This document shows, one piece after another, positions 49,824 to 61,760 of a stretch of 64,000 nucleotides of DNA; within the stretch, counting starts at the first letter, position 1; each line of letters starts with the position of its first letter. Origin of the DNA: Wolfiporia cocos (taxonomy: Eukaryota > Basidiomycota > Agaricomycetes > Polyporales > Phaeolaceae); assembly GCA_029448655.1 (NCBI GenBank), contig JACCLO010000002.1, positions 496,001-560,000 of the forward strand, written 5' to 3'. Made by a program: the position numbers and the translations under genes. The notes beneath the pieces were generated by a model. It was not told where the DNA came from, ran no database searches, and saw only the letters and a program-made list of their open reading frames with translations.

Positions 49824-52800
49824 ATGTCTGCCTCGGTGGAGGAACTGCAACAATGTCTGCAATCAGTGCTCTCATCCGACCCAAACATACGAATGAGAGC
49901 GGAGCTGAGGACAAGCCAGTTGCTGGCTGCACCAGGTTCGTATTATTGCATCGATCTGTGCGTGTGCTGAGTTCTGACTTAAGCTTTTGGATCAATCTCT
50001 TTGACGCGTCCGTAGAGGCGGGATCGTCGCTTTCTCAGCTCATTTCCAATCAAAACTGGCAGCTTTCTCTGCGGCAGATAAGTTCATCGCGTCGTGTGGT
50101 CTTCGAGCGTAGCTTGATGGCTGTTTCGTCTAGCACATGGCATGCATTATGCTGAGGCGATTCGTGAACGAGCGCTGGAGCCCAGCTCTTCCGCGTTTCA
50201 AAGGACCTGTTGTGCCGTTTGAGGTGTGTTCTCTAGCCCAAGTGTTGGATCCCAGGTTGCTTGTGGCCCAACCGCCATCCGTGGACAACACGACCCTATG
50301 TCGTGGCATCTTGAAGACCGTAATCATCTTTTGGTTTAATCCAATGATATGTGCTTCTCACTCTTAACGATAGCGATGCATCATTCCCGCCTCTGCTAAT
50401 TGTAAGAATGATGGGAGCGCTGAAACATGTTCTCTTGCAAGGAAAAACCTCCCATTCGGGCTGCTGTATTTCAGGGACTTTCTGATCCAGAAAGCAAAAT
50501 TCGTTCGCTATGCGTGGGTATCAAACAACTATTCAATGGAGGAATACATCCACCTACTTATTCCGTAACTAGGCGCAAGCTCTCACTGTGATTGCGAATA
50601 GCGACTGGCCGGACGAATGGCCCGATCTCTTGGATTCTCTGATGACTTTACTCTCTTCCAATTCCCCTCTCTCTGTTCACGGCGCCATGCAAGTCCTACA
50701 AGAATTTATCAAGGCAGATCTTACCGAGAACCAAATTCTCCCAGTCCTGCAACAGCTCGTACCTATCCTCCTCAACATCTTGGGATCTCCCGATGTATGT
50801 TGATTTAACATGCTCGTCTCTTCCGCGGCAGCCAAGCTCACATAATTGTAGCAACACTCTGTTCTAACCCGTGCACGCGCGGTCTCGGTCTTCAGGACAT
50901 GTATCGAGACCCTCTTCATGGTGAAACAAACTCACCCTCAAGCTGTGAAGCAAGCCGGCGCTACTATCATCCCTCCCTGGCTGGACGCGTTCAAGTACTT
51001 GATGAACATCGACCCGCGGCAGGACGTCGAAAACACGCCGAATTGGGACGGCATTGCGCTGCGGATCCAGATTTACAAGGTCACTTTTAGGCCATCACCC
51101 ACTTCAATGGTATCCTAATCACGAACTTATTCGATCGTTGTGTTCTGTAGGCCCTCGATGCGATCTACGTTCCATTCAAACGCCTGCTTGAACCGCACAT
51201 CGACGATATCCTGACTTTCTCGCTCAACCATCTCACCGTGCTCTATCCGACATTTGTACATTACTATCTTATGGGCGAGGACGCGATCCCGCCGCCCTCT
51301 GAAAACGAGGCGACGGACTTGCCGAATCTGTTCAGCGCGATGATAGATTTAATCTCGCTCATTGCGCGGAACGGAAAGGGCATGGCATGGTTCTCCGCAG
51401 GAGGCAACGCGCGATCGCTGACTGTGTCCGTGTTCAACTGGATCCAGATAACTAAGGAGGATGTGAGTAATCTCCTGCCCTCGCTTCGCATATGTTTCAG
51501 GGCTATATTCTGTCACTCTAGGAAGATGAATGGTCAACCAACGCCAATGCGTACGTTGCACAAGAATCGGAGGACACATTGTCTTTCAGCGTGCGCGTGG
51601 CTGGGCTCGACACGCTAGCGGTATATCGGGTCGTATGCGAATAAGTTACTTGTGATTCTGAACTGCATTGTTCTCACAGGCTTTGTTAGAAGCACATCCG
51701 TCAACATTCATGCCTACAATACAGCTTGTCATCCAGCAGATCACGACACAGACCAACGAGGCCCGAAATGCGGGCAACTTGGACTGGTATGTCCAGATCA
51801 TGATTGATGACCATATCACAATTGCTGATGTCGAGGGTTAGGTGGCGACCACTAGAGGCGATACTGGCTGCTGTTGGATCTCAAGCAGAAGCGATCTTGG
51901 ACTGGATTGATGACGAGGTAATGGCCGGGCGGCCAAACCCAGTCGACATTGAGCTGCTGCTTTCGACGGTCGTGCCGAATTTGTTGAGCTTGTCAGGTGG
52001 GTCTGATTCCTCCTCGTGCCGCAAATGCACATTGATGGCTGTCCTGCAACATTCGAAAGACTGTCCTTTCCTTCAGGGTCGTGCATTTGTCTTCGCGAGC
52101 CAGTATACCAAAACTCTCCCAGCGGAGATGGCTGGACAATACCTCCATGCCACGGTGCAAGTCCTGGAGGCAAGCGACGCGAGCATCCCCATCAAAGTGT
52201 CTGCGATCAGGGCGGTTCACAAGTACGTCAACGTCCTTTTTAACGGTACCCGGCTTGACTCTTCTATAGCTTCTGCAAGGCTATTGATGACGCCCTCTTG
52301 GAGCCCGTGGCGCCGCGGATTTGCCAGGCCATTGGTCCATTCCTGTCTCTGACAACAGATTACACCCTTCAGCTTGTGCTAGACGCCCTCTCTGTCATCG
52401 TGGAGATTGATGGTGGCAAGTGGATGACGCCTGACCTTGCCGGATTGCTCGTCCACTCGGTTCTTGATGTCTGGGTCAAGCACTACAAAGGTCGGGGTTT
52501 CGAGAGCTGTATCAGCAGCTGTGTTTTGTATTGAATTGGCAATCACTGCAGATCCTCTGTTCATCTCCCTCCTGACGGATATTCTGGCGTCCCTCGCCGG
52601 GTCTTCTGCGCTCGGCGTCTATGAACATGTTGTCAAAGAATCTCTTCCTATGCTGTGTGCCGCTATCAAGCGGTCCATAGCCGAAGAGCCTTGGATCGCG
52701 GGTGCAGCAATTGATCTGATGAGCAGTCTTATGCGGGGTGCTCCACAAGCAGGGCTTGGGAGCGGCTTTGTCGCACTGTGTGCACCAGATCTATTCCAGA

Positions 52801-54192
52801 CCATGCAGACAGTGGAGGACCGCGAGGTGATTCAGGTGATTTCTTGTCATATCACGCGGTTCTCTTTCACGCATTCTAATAGTGGTGTAGAACGGGACGA
52901 CCTGCCTCACTCTCATCGTCAGAAAAGACTACTTACAGCTTCAATCTTGGGTGGATCCCGCGACTGGCCGCTCAGGGTTGGACTGCGTGCTCGCTGTGAT
53001 CGCCAAGCAGCTGAAGGCACAAGATGAGGCTGGCGGCCTTGTCATCGGCGACCTGGTTGTCCACCTGCTGCGCCATGCAGGGGAAGCCATTCTCCCCGTG
53101 CTGCCAGAGCTGCTGCAGGCGCTGATTGGCCGCATGCCGACAGCGAAGACTGCTACGTTTATCCAAGTAAGATCTGCGTATGCATTGGATTGGAAGCAAT
53201 TGAAACATATTCTGCCCTCGTATATCTAGAGCTTGATCATTCCATTCGCGTTCCTACTTCATAACCAGCGGGATGCGGTCCTTACTCACCTGGAGTCCAT
53301 CGATGTCGATGGCCGTCCGGCTCTGGATATCCTGGTCCAAACATGGTGTGAAAACGAAGAGACGTTCCAAGGCTTCTGGGCGCAGCGCATCAGCACTCTC
53401 GCGCTTTCGTCCCTGTATGTCTCGGAACGTCCTAGTCTGCAGAAGATCATGGTCAAGGGTGACCTCATCATCGAACCCGAAGCCAGGAACGGTGAGTATG
53501 AGTGATTCTGCAGGTCCCGGCAGTCTGATCATTGGGTATAGTCATTATGACAAGGGCGAGACGAAAGCAAAGTACATTGTGTTCGCTGCGTGGTACCGAA
53601 GGTTATATATGACTGACTTCCAACTCTTCAGTGCCCATGCAATTCACATATATCCATTTCCCCGTGAAAGCTCTTAAGTTACTCCTGCGTGAGTTGAGGC
53701 TCGGAGGGGAAGCTGCCAGCAGCAGAATTGATCCTGCCGATGTCGAGTCGGATGACGGGGTATGCGATTTGCATATTTCCGCGTTACAAAAATGACTGAT
53801 CACATCTCAGGATGGCGACTGGCAAGACGACGAGCCCACTGGAGCGGATGGGATACCGGGAGTCAACGAAGAGCAGATGGCCTGGCTATCGGACTACCTC
53901 GCGCCGAATGGGAAGCCGTTCGATGACGACGAGGCCATGAGTTCCGGAGAAGACGAGGACCTCAGAAACGATCCCGTATCCCAGATGGATATGCGCGTAT
54001 GTATCCTTAATTCACCACTTTCAGCAACCGCGTTGATTGACCGTGCCACAGGCCCACCTGCTTGCGTTCTTTCGTGAATGTGCGGCGCGTAACACTAACA
54101 ACTTCGCTGCCGCTGTTGAACAGCTGACGGCGGATGAACTCATGGTTGTGCGCGAGGCAGTCAATCAGGCCCAGCAAGCTACCAGCACTTAA
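49824..54192 (+). CDS. Importin-9/Kap114-like karyopherin-beta
   Basis: At least 15 exons and roughly 1,000 residues. The N-terminus matches the importin-beta N-terminal domain: a first helix ELQQCLQSVLSSDPNIRMRAE, then SLRQ, LRRFVNERW and GLSDPESKIRSLC. HEAT-type helical repeats follow throughout (DWPDEWPDLLDSLMTLL, HGAMQVLQEFI, LYPTFVHYYL). An acidic insert near the C-terminus (VESDDGDGDWQDDEP) and the FFRECAARN...FAAAVEQL end match importin-9/Kap114. This family carries H2A-H2B, TBP and other cargoes into the nucleus, with RanGTP release. One intron (50078-50133) has ATAAGT in place of GTAAGT at its 5' end. Exon borders in the middle are approximate. Orthology to Kap114 is inferred from order of motifs. 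Confidence 0.85.
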
Positions 54193-54640
54193 CGTGACCG
54201 CCCTCTAAAGAGCTGATTGTAATTTCCTCGTATAGTTGGACTAATGTATGACTAATCTGTTGGCATTCAACTCGTCGAATCTGATTTTGTTGAAGGAATA
54301 TATCCTTCCACGACGTCTCTGGTAGCTGGGCTCCATCTGATGTGCGATTCGAAGAGCATCTGGATCTGTACAGTGCAATCTGATTGACCATCCGTCAATT
54401 CAGTGTGCGGAAATTCACGCTGACCACAGATCCAACCTTCCGACCGATGGATTTGACGGCGTGCGAATAGCTTATGCAAACGGGATCTGGTTAAGCAACT
54501 ATTCTGAAGTGTAATGTATCGCAGTGTAATCACAGAACACCTTCGTAATGAGATGGCAGAATAAGCTACAGGTCCGGATACCCGCATCAGAAAATATAAA
54601 TATGGGGCATTTTACAGGTCAGTGAATGCGATCTGACACT
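54193..54640. other. Convergent spacer between karyopherin and RS-rich gene
   Basis: 448 bases containing the two 3' ends. A reverse 106-codon ORF (54267-54587) has no motif and is probably chance. Confidence 0.4.
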
Positions 54641-56262
54641 CTACAGCCCCTCCTTCCCCAAGTCCCACTCCCTCACCGACCCCCGCTTCTTATACTCAAT
54701 ATCCATAATGCCCGTCCCGCCCTCCGGCCATCGTACACTCGACCCCTCTTCGCCCTTCTTCTTCTTCTTGTCCTTGCCCTTGTCCTTCCCGAGCCCCCAC
54801 CTCTCGAGCGTCTTTTTATCTTCCTTGTCCTCCCGCCTGAGGCGGATGATCTCCAACATCGCGTCCCAACCGGCGAACTCAGCGTCATTAATGAGGCCCG
54901 TCGCAGGCACGTTGGGTGTCGTGAGCGGCGCGATGTCGAGGCGTGGGTCGTAAGAGGACTCAAAGTACTTATCCATTTTGGACGGAGGCGCGGGCGGAGG
55001 GAGCGGGGGCGGCGAGGAAGCGGGCGGCGGTGGAGAGCAGGACCGGCTACAGGGCGAGCGGAGGGTACGGCAAGAGGCCTTTGACGGACCTTCGTGTGCA
55101 GTTCCGGGCTCTGTCCTCTCGGTAGGTGCGGGTCTGGGACCAGGAGAAGTATGACGGCTCGAGCGCTCTGTGGACACTTCGGCGGTGGCCTTCGCTTTAC
55201 CCTTCCGCTTTAGCTGTAAGCGCAACTCATCCTCTCGTGTGAGAGCGCCTGTAGCCCCCTCTTTCGGCTGAGAGGAAGACCGCTTTTCGGGCTGATCCCC
55301 AGCTCGGTCTTTGTTCTCCATAAGGGACGGTGAACGTGTGCGTGTATGCTTGGTAGACCTAAAATTGCCATCGGAGCCTACAGAACGTGAGCGCGAACGC
55401 TTTTTCGGAGAGGGCAATGGCGAGCCAGCGTCTCTGTTGCGGTCGGTGCTATGCCTTCGTCGTCTTCTACGATGCGAGTCATCGTCCCGAGCTGCAGACC
55501 GTTCCCTTGATCGCTCTGGCGAACGCGACCGGGTACGGTCTCTACGCCGTCTATGTCTCCGCCGCTCGTGTGTATCCTTGTCCTCGTACGTATCGCGACT
55601 CTTCGACCGACGTGAGCACCGTTCGTCGTCCTTCCTGTGGCGCCGCTCGCGAGACCTCGACCGGTGACGGTACTCACGCTCTCGCCGTGCCGACCTCTGT
55701 TCACTCTCTTCTTCATCCGAGCAGTCGCCCCTCCTCTCCTGGCTCCTCCCCCTCCGCCTGCGCTCTCTTTCCTTGCCGCGGTCCCAATTGTGTGCCCAGT
55801 CGGTCCGTCCGCTACTCCCCATGAGCCTTCTCAGCCGCTCCGCCTCGGCAGCCTCCTGCGCGCGCGCTCGTCGCTCGCGCCTTTCTTGCTCTTCTCGCTC
55901 AGCTCTCACCTCCTGTGCAGCGAGAGCCTGTGCTCGCAGTATTGTCTTGTTATGGTCGTCGGTGTTCCGAATGATGGAGGACAGGAAGCGTTTGTTCGTC
56001 TTCGGGACATTACCCTCTGAGCTACCGTCAATGTCACTCCATACTTCTCCGACATTAGGCGTCATGACACTCACTGTCCATTCTGTAGGTACGCCCGGAT
56101 CCCGTCCTTGCCGTAATGCTCGGCCTTCTGCTTCGCCTCTTTCAGTATGAGCTCGGCAACATGGCGATCCAGGTCTTCGTCTGCAACTGTGCTGGGCAGA
56201 GATGTACCCATCTGTGCTCTAACCAAGTTGGAGACCACCGAAGACAGAGATGACTTGGACAT
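54641..56262 (-). CDS. RS-rich nuclear protein of unknown function
   Basis: Two exons. The first runs from ATG 56262 and encodes SKSSLSSVVSNLV and LILKEAKQKAEHYG; the intron near 56085-56030 joins NG to SEGNVPKTNKRFL. A conserved-looking block IIRNTDDHNKTI precedes a long charged coil and several hundred residues rich in RS, RD and ER dipeptides. The C-terminal domain has KMDKYFESSYDPRLDIAPL, GWDAMLEIIRLRREDKEDKK and a Lys-rich end. RS domains are usual in splicing and mRNP proteins, so a nuclear role in mRNA processing is plausible. I do not recognise the family. The C-terminal block is highly non-repetitive and looks like a true conserved domain. No zinc finger or RRM is visible. Confidence 0.75.
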
Positions 56263-56649
56263 GATGAGCAATGTGTATGGCTTTGGCCCGCCACCACTAG
56301 AGCGGGAGTTGGAACAACACGGTATTTGTGTTTGTTTGTAGAGTGGCAGATCGTCCAGGAAAGGAAGAAATGATGGTCGGTGGAGTATCTTGTAACTTGA
56401 ACATCGATGCATCATCATGGAAGTTCAAACGTTCATCCCCTCGTGCAGAGTAATTTCGTACGTATTAGATTCTGTTTTATAATCAATATAATTAAATTTA
56501 CGTTATCACTCTCCTAGCCTTCATTAATGCAGTGGAACCTCTCGTCTGTGAATTGATCTACGACGTCATAACTTCAGAAATGTGCCACAAAGGCTCATCG
56601 ACATCGCTTGTGTTTTGCCTCACTCCAATAATTCTTTCCCTTTTCCTCG
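56263..56649. other. Divergent spacer between RS-rich gene and malic enzyme pseudogene
   Basis: 387 bases, AT-rich around 56455-56510. Holds the promoter of the RS-rich gene and what remains of the malic enzyme promoter. Confidence 0.4.
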
Positions 56650-58889
56650 ATGTCTTCCAAATATGTCGCACAAATCGCCCTGCGCGGCGAAGCTATACTG
56701 ACAAGTCGCAGGTGGAACAAAAGCTCTGCGTTCTCAGCTTCCGAGCGGAAAGCCTTGCGGTAGACTGCCGTATAGAATCAACTCACTTGACGAACAATGC
56801 GAAAGGGTGTACCAACAGCTACAGTCACGAGAATCCCATTGAGAAAGAATCATTCTTGCAGAGCCTGAAGGACCAGAATTGGGTTTTGTATTATTCGCTG
56901 CTCTCCAGACATCTCGAGGAGTTGACCCCTATTTTTTACACGTCCACAGATGTCAGTACAACTCGTGAACTCATTTCTAGACTACTGTCTTCTCCTTTCC
57001 ATTTGACCGATGTCGATGAATGCAGGCAGAAGCTATCTCAGAATACTCTCACCTCTTCCAGAGAAGCGAGGGATTATATCTTACATTTCCGAATAAAGAC
57101 TCTATGGACGAAAGGCAGAGAGATTGATCTCGATGTGTGTTCGGATGCACGAGCAAATTCAGGGGATTGAAGATCAGAGAGTCGGGGTGTGTCCAGCCAG
57201 TTTACACCTTCAACGTCTGCTTATTCTTGGTACTCGTTTATATAGGGCATTAGAGTGAGTGGATGTGGTGCATATCTACTATGAGCATGGCTTACCCATG
57301 GGCCTCACAGATTGCTACATAAAAGCGGCGATATACACGTTTGTTCATGTTCCTCGTGTGGCTCGCTCTCATTCAGCTTACGGGTATCCCGATAGACTAC
57401 TTGCAGATGTAGACCCATCGAAGTCGCTCAGCGTCACTTTGGATATTGGCACAGATAACGACAAATTGTTGAACGATTCTTTATACGTTGTGCGTGTTCC
57501 CGAGATCACGATAGGCCCTAAAACATTGAAAGCGCGATTGGCAAGGGTTGGCCGCACAAGCGTATCCGAGGTCCAGATTATGATAGCTTCGTCGACAGGT
57601 CAATGGTATCTTATCTTTTCTTCCAGATTGAAGTGCACCTCTCACAACAATTGTAGGTTTGTGCAGCTGGTTCGTGGGCATCTTCCCAATAGCCGTCTGC
57701 ACTTCGAGGATTTCGGCGTCAATAACGTGAAGCGTCTGCTGGATTCATACAAGGATAAGCATGCTCTGTTCAACGACGACGTGTATGCAGCTTTGTCGTG
57801 TCATATTCCTTATGCTAAAACAGTGAACGTACAGGCAGGGCACTGGTGCTGTAACGTTGGCTGACATCCTATCTGCTTTAGGGGGTCACAAAGTCAAAGC
57901 TGTATGAGCAACATATCGCTGTCTTCGGTGCCGGTACTGCGGGCTTGGGAGTAGCACGCCAGGTCCGTGATGTCATGGTTTCCTTGGACAAAATACCTCC
58001 ATCAGACGCCAATAACAGACTCTATCTACTCGATCGCTCTGGACTTATAAAAGCCTCGCTCGGTCGAGAGAACATCCGTGAAGGATTGCAGGACTTCGTG
58101 CGCCCGGAAGACGAATGGAAGGACGCGCAGGCAGATGAGTAGGGAAAGATTGGACTACTGGAGACTGTGAAGAAGGTCAAGCAGACCGTGCTCACTGGCT
58201 GTTCCACCCAGACGGGTGCATTCAACGAAGAGGTGGTGAAGGAGATAGCTCGGGGCACGGAACGCCCGATTATTTTGCCGCTGTCGAATCCGAGTAGACT
58301 GCACGAGTGCACGCCACAGGATGTGAGGTACTGGACGGACGGAAAGGCACTAATCGCTACTGGCAGCCCGTCCCCACCTTGCCGCATGCCTGGCGGAAAG
58401 GAATACCGGTGATTGATATCATACGTCGAACGGTGTCCGATTAGCTCAGCGGCCGTTTTCTTCCAGGGTTGCGGAATGCAATAGTGAGTCGGTCAGATGA
58501 TCTCACGCCGTTGTGTCGCTGACATAAAACATCATGATAGATACCTTGGTATACCCCGGCCTTGGGTTCGGTGCAGTCGCCGCCAGATCCAACTTGTTAA
58601 CGGACGCGATGGTGATCTCAGGCACGCAGAGACTGGCCGAGCCTTCTCCCGCGCTGATGATCCTGACGACTCACTCTTGCCGGGCTTCGGCAACTCCCCG
58701 CAAGTGAACTTCGAAGTGGCGGTAGCTGTTGCAGAACAAGCTGTCGAAGATGGTACCGCTGGTTTTCGGTGGAGACTGGAAGAAGTAAGGGGTAAGGTGA
58801 AGGATAAGCAGTGGAAGCCGATGTACAACAGCTATATGATCCAGATGGACTATGCTGATGAGATAGCTATCATTATATTACGCATGTAA
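56650..58889 (+). pseudogene. NAD-dependent malic enzyme pseudogene
   Basis: The whole gene is recognisable: RWNKSSAFSASERKAL, then in another frame the INSLDEQCERVYQQLQSREN block, ENPIEKESFLQSLKDQNW, EELTPIFYT, VTLDIGTDNDKLLND, LPNSRLHFEDFG, KHALFNDDV, the NAD site VFGAGTAGLGVARQV, TVLTGCSTQTGAF, RPIILPLSNPSRLHE and PQVNFEVAVAVAEQAVE. Lesions: a frameshift at about 56756-56763, another near 57881, an in-frame TAG at 58140-58142 (probably from CAG) and a one-base deletion near 58655. The middle of the substrate domain is badly diverged around 57180-57340. Splice sites are partly kept. A functional copy would make pyruvate, CO2 and NADH from malate in mitochondria; this copy cannot. Confidence 0.88.
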
Positions 58890-59068
58890 TTACTGGTATC
58901 CCTCGAAAAGATCGGGCTAACAAGGTTGAGCCACACTGTCGCGCCTAGAGGTTTTATCACGTCAAGAAGCACCCTTCCATGGATTGCTTCCGGATTCCGC
59001 TGCTCAGAATAACACCGGATAAAACATCCTCGCCCGGTATAATAGCAAGAGCCAGCAGCGCTTCCAGC

Positions 59069-60212
59069 CTAGAAGTTGTCTACATCCATTATGTACTGTC
59101 CCCCTATGATTTCCTTCAAGCGGTAGCGAGGAGTCTCGGTGTGAACGCCAATGTATCCGGCCGCGAAGCTCTCGAATGCGTCGCGAGCTTCCCCCTCTCC
59201 AAGTACGTCGCGAATTCGCCCGACCGCGGCGATAGTATCGTTTATGACATCCTGAAGTGTGTGTATAACTGATTTGCCCGATATAGTGGCCCTCTCGTGA
59301 ATGTAGTTGTCTTCTTCTCCCGCCAGCTCTTCCTTGTAGAACGATAGGATATCGCTGTGGGAAGGTGTAAGAGCCTTGTCAAAATAGACATTCTGTACAG
59401 CTAAGAGCCACTCACTTGACGTAGCTGACGTACAGCGTGACGTCTCTATAGTAGCGGCTCTGAGTAACTGGCGATAATATTACGAATGAGGACTTACGGT
59501 ATAGCTTGCATGTAGACCTTGACATCAGGGAATTTGGACTTCTCCCAGATGAAGCATGCATACGCTTCTGTTGTTGCAGTCATGCTCCGCTTGTATTCCA
59601 CATAAGGTAGAGAGTCTGGGCCTAGTGCTGTCCCTGCAGATTCCTTCTCAAGTATCGCAGCATTGACAAAGCGCAGCGCAGAGGCGTAGATAGTGTTGGC
59701 CGTGAAAGTCGGATAGTGGTCCCACATCGATTGCAGAATCTTGTTGAACTTGTTGAACAGGCCAGATTCTTTTTGAACGGTACCGAAGCACATCGCCTGG
59801 TGGAATTCCAGACAAGCGATGGAATCGAGCACAGCGGGGTCGTCCATGGCAATGATAAATATTGTGAACAGGGCTATCTGTACCTTGGTCTCGAAGTCGG
59901 TAATGTGAGAGTATGCCGTAATCGTGAGCATGATGCCGGTGATGATATATGGTCGTAAGGCTTTTTCATGCCCCCATGAGCTCAAAGCTTCCCTGACTCG
60001 AACCTCGAGTTCCGGATCGCGAGAGTATTGCGGGAGCGATATCTGCATTTTATGAAGAAACTCGCGGACCGCTTCTGCACACATACTCGCCGTACTCTAC
60101 AATAGATAACATATTATCAGCTGCAGCACATATAAAACATGTGACCAGGGGAAAAAAAAACCTTAGTGGCGGCCGTGACAGCTTCAGGCGGCGTATTATG
60201 TGAAGATAGCAT
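59069..60212 (-). CDS. Trichodiene-synthase-like sesquiterpene synthase, with a frameshift near the 3' end
   Basis: A short first exon (ATG 60212, MLSSHNTPPEAVTAATK) joins the main exon beginning STASMCAEAVREFL. The class I terpene synthase core (TRI5 family) shows the Asp-rich motif IIAMDDPAVLD and, after two introns, the NSE-type motif VNDILSFYKEE. Other family blocks are SSWGHEKALRPYI, NTIYASALRFVNA and EAYACFIWEKSKFPDVKVY. The end (FESFAAGYIGVH, then PRYRLKEI) is conserved but lies in another frame: the segment at 59256-59271 has an indel relative to the expected spacing, so the protein would be truncated after HERATISGKS. The product of the intact family is a sesquiterpene from farnesyl diphosphate; which one is unknown. 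Could be a recent pseudogene or a sequencing error. Confidence 0.8.
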
Positions 60213-61568
60213 GAAGGCAGTCTCTACGGGGCTGGAAGTGAATTGGCCACCATTATTAGCTTATGCTCACACACAGGGTATTGAGCACGTACCGATGCAC
60301 GGCCGTCATAGTTGTAGTGGAAAGCCTAGACATGCAAGGTGAGACGATGATGAGACGACAGACCTCTGTCCTCGTCCTTATAAAGCTCGCGAAGGCTTCA
60401 TACTATGACAACAAAATGTACCTACGGCGTCCCACAATTTCCTATCGCGTTTGGATCAGCGCGATATGGAGTGTGTACGAGATTGATTCGATGGGAAGTA
60501 CCGTGACAGCCGTCCCCTGGCTCGTCATCGGAGAGGGCGCTGTGGTGTATCTCGCAGATTACGATACTGTCTCCGTCTCTCAAAATGGGGTGGATATGGA
60601 AGTGTATGACATGATACATGGTCTGGAATTACCGGGAGTTCCGCGAAGTACAGTCGGTCAGCTATCCGCCGAGCATTGCAAATCGCATAGTCATGCTACA
60701 CATCCTCCCGTGTCGCTACAACTCTTATGGAAGCAGCAACGTCGAGGCGGCTGCAAGATATCAAGGTCAAATGCTCTGAAAAAGGTACTTATGTGCTGCG
60801 TTGATGCGTTTGCAGCATTCACGAATGCGAGTACGTAACCAGACAGCCTAAATGCGGCTCGTTGACAGTCCCCAGTAACGCGGATGTTGAGTGCGACCGA
60901 TGAACTGGTCCAATATAGAATGTGAAGAGCTATATCACGAAACGTGATTGGTGCAAACAGTGGGAGTCAACCTTCGACATTGTGTCTGCTTCGGATAAGC
61001 ACTTCAGTTTTGGTTTTTCGTTCTCCCCTGGAATAACGCCGGTCGGCTTCAGCAAGCGCTCACTGGCGCTCATTCACATTTTCCAAGTCCGCGAAAGCGG
61101 CATGCGTACGAGGGGGACAGACATCTGACGATATTTTCATCTCCGCAAGTACATACGGCCGATGTCGACGAGTTTTATCTCACATGTGAGCGTTCTACTA
61201 CGTTCCCGACCATAGCAATTAATGGATGGGTTAATTCTCGCTCTGCAGAATCGTCGGGAAAGATATCATACATTGTGGAATCTCAGTATAACTTCTGTGG
61301 AAGGTATTAAGCAGTAGTGACATTTACGGCGTTGCCATCAACCAGAAATATACCTCAGTGAATCACTGCTACAGGCTGAATGGAAAGACATGTCTCTTGA
61401 TTTATCCTAAGGACGGTATAGGACTTGATCGATTGATCCATGATCAACGACTTGTGTTATAATGATACTGAGGAGCAATCTTTGGAATGGGAAACGGCTA
61501 TGTACGATTCGTGATGAAGAGCTGCACGATGGAGGTGGAGATACCGGCACCCCTGAATGGCCTGCACG
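60213..61568. other. Intergenic region with one open 191-codon frame
   Basis: The left end is the terpene synthase promoter. A forward frame at 60263-60838 stays open for 191 codons, longer than chance usually allows, but shows no known motif, signal peptide or neighbouring-gene codon bias. A second frame (60922-61128) follows. They may be exons of an unrecognised or dead gene. Confidence 0.3.
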
Positions 61569-61760
61569 GTCACGTGTTTGAGTAGAGAGAGAACAACCAT
61601 TTATATGCAGTCATCGTAGGTACATGTGCGGCGGTCATAAGTGGTGAGGTAGTGAGTCGTGGTACGTAGTTATGGTCGTGCCGATAGGCGGCTGGGGAAA
61701 TGGCTTACCCTGGATCGAATACGGTAACGGGTTAGTGTCTGTTTGTCACGTGTTTGAGTA
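61569..61760 (-). mobile_element. Very short 5'-truncated LINE copy with 16-bp target-site duplication
   Basis: The insert is 61585-61744 (160 bp) between exact 16-bp copies GTCACGTGTTTGAGTA (61569-61584 and 61745-61760). The insert begins GAGAGAGAACAACCATTTATA and continues with GTACATGTGCGGCG, GTTATGGTC and GGCTTACCCTGG, all in the same order as the first 230 bases of the insert at 46122. It is therefore the 3' tip of the same LINE family, reverse strand, ended by a TCTCTC tail. No coding sequence remains. Confidence 0.88.

Noticed and set aside
50078..50133. U12-type AT-AC intron in the karyopherin gene.
   Set aside because: The start is ATAAGT, not the U12 consensus ATATCCTT, and the end is AG, not AC. 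A changed U2 donor is simpler.
55311..56020. Forward frames of 118-145 codons opposite the RS-rich gene.
   Set aside because: The repeated arginine codons of the reverse gene keep the opposite frames open; no motifs.
58436..58510. TTAGCTCAGCGG, a good tRNA A-box word.
   Set aside because: No D-stem partner and no B-box follow; the word lies in an intron of the malic enzyme pseudogene.
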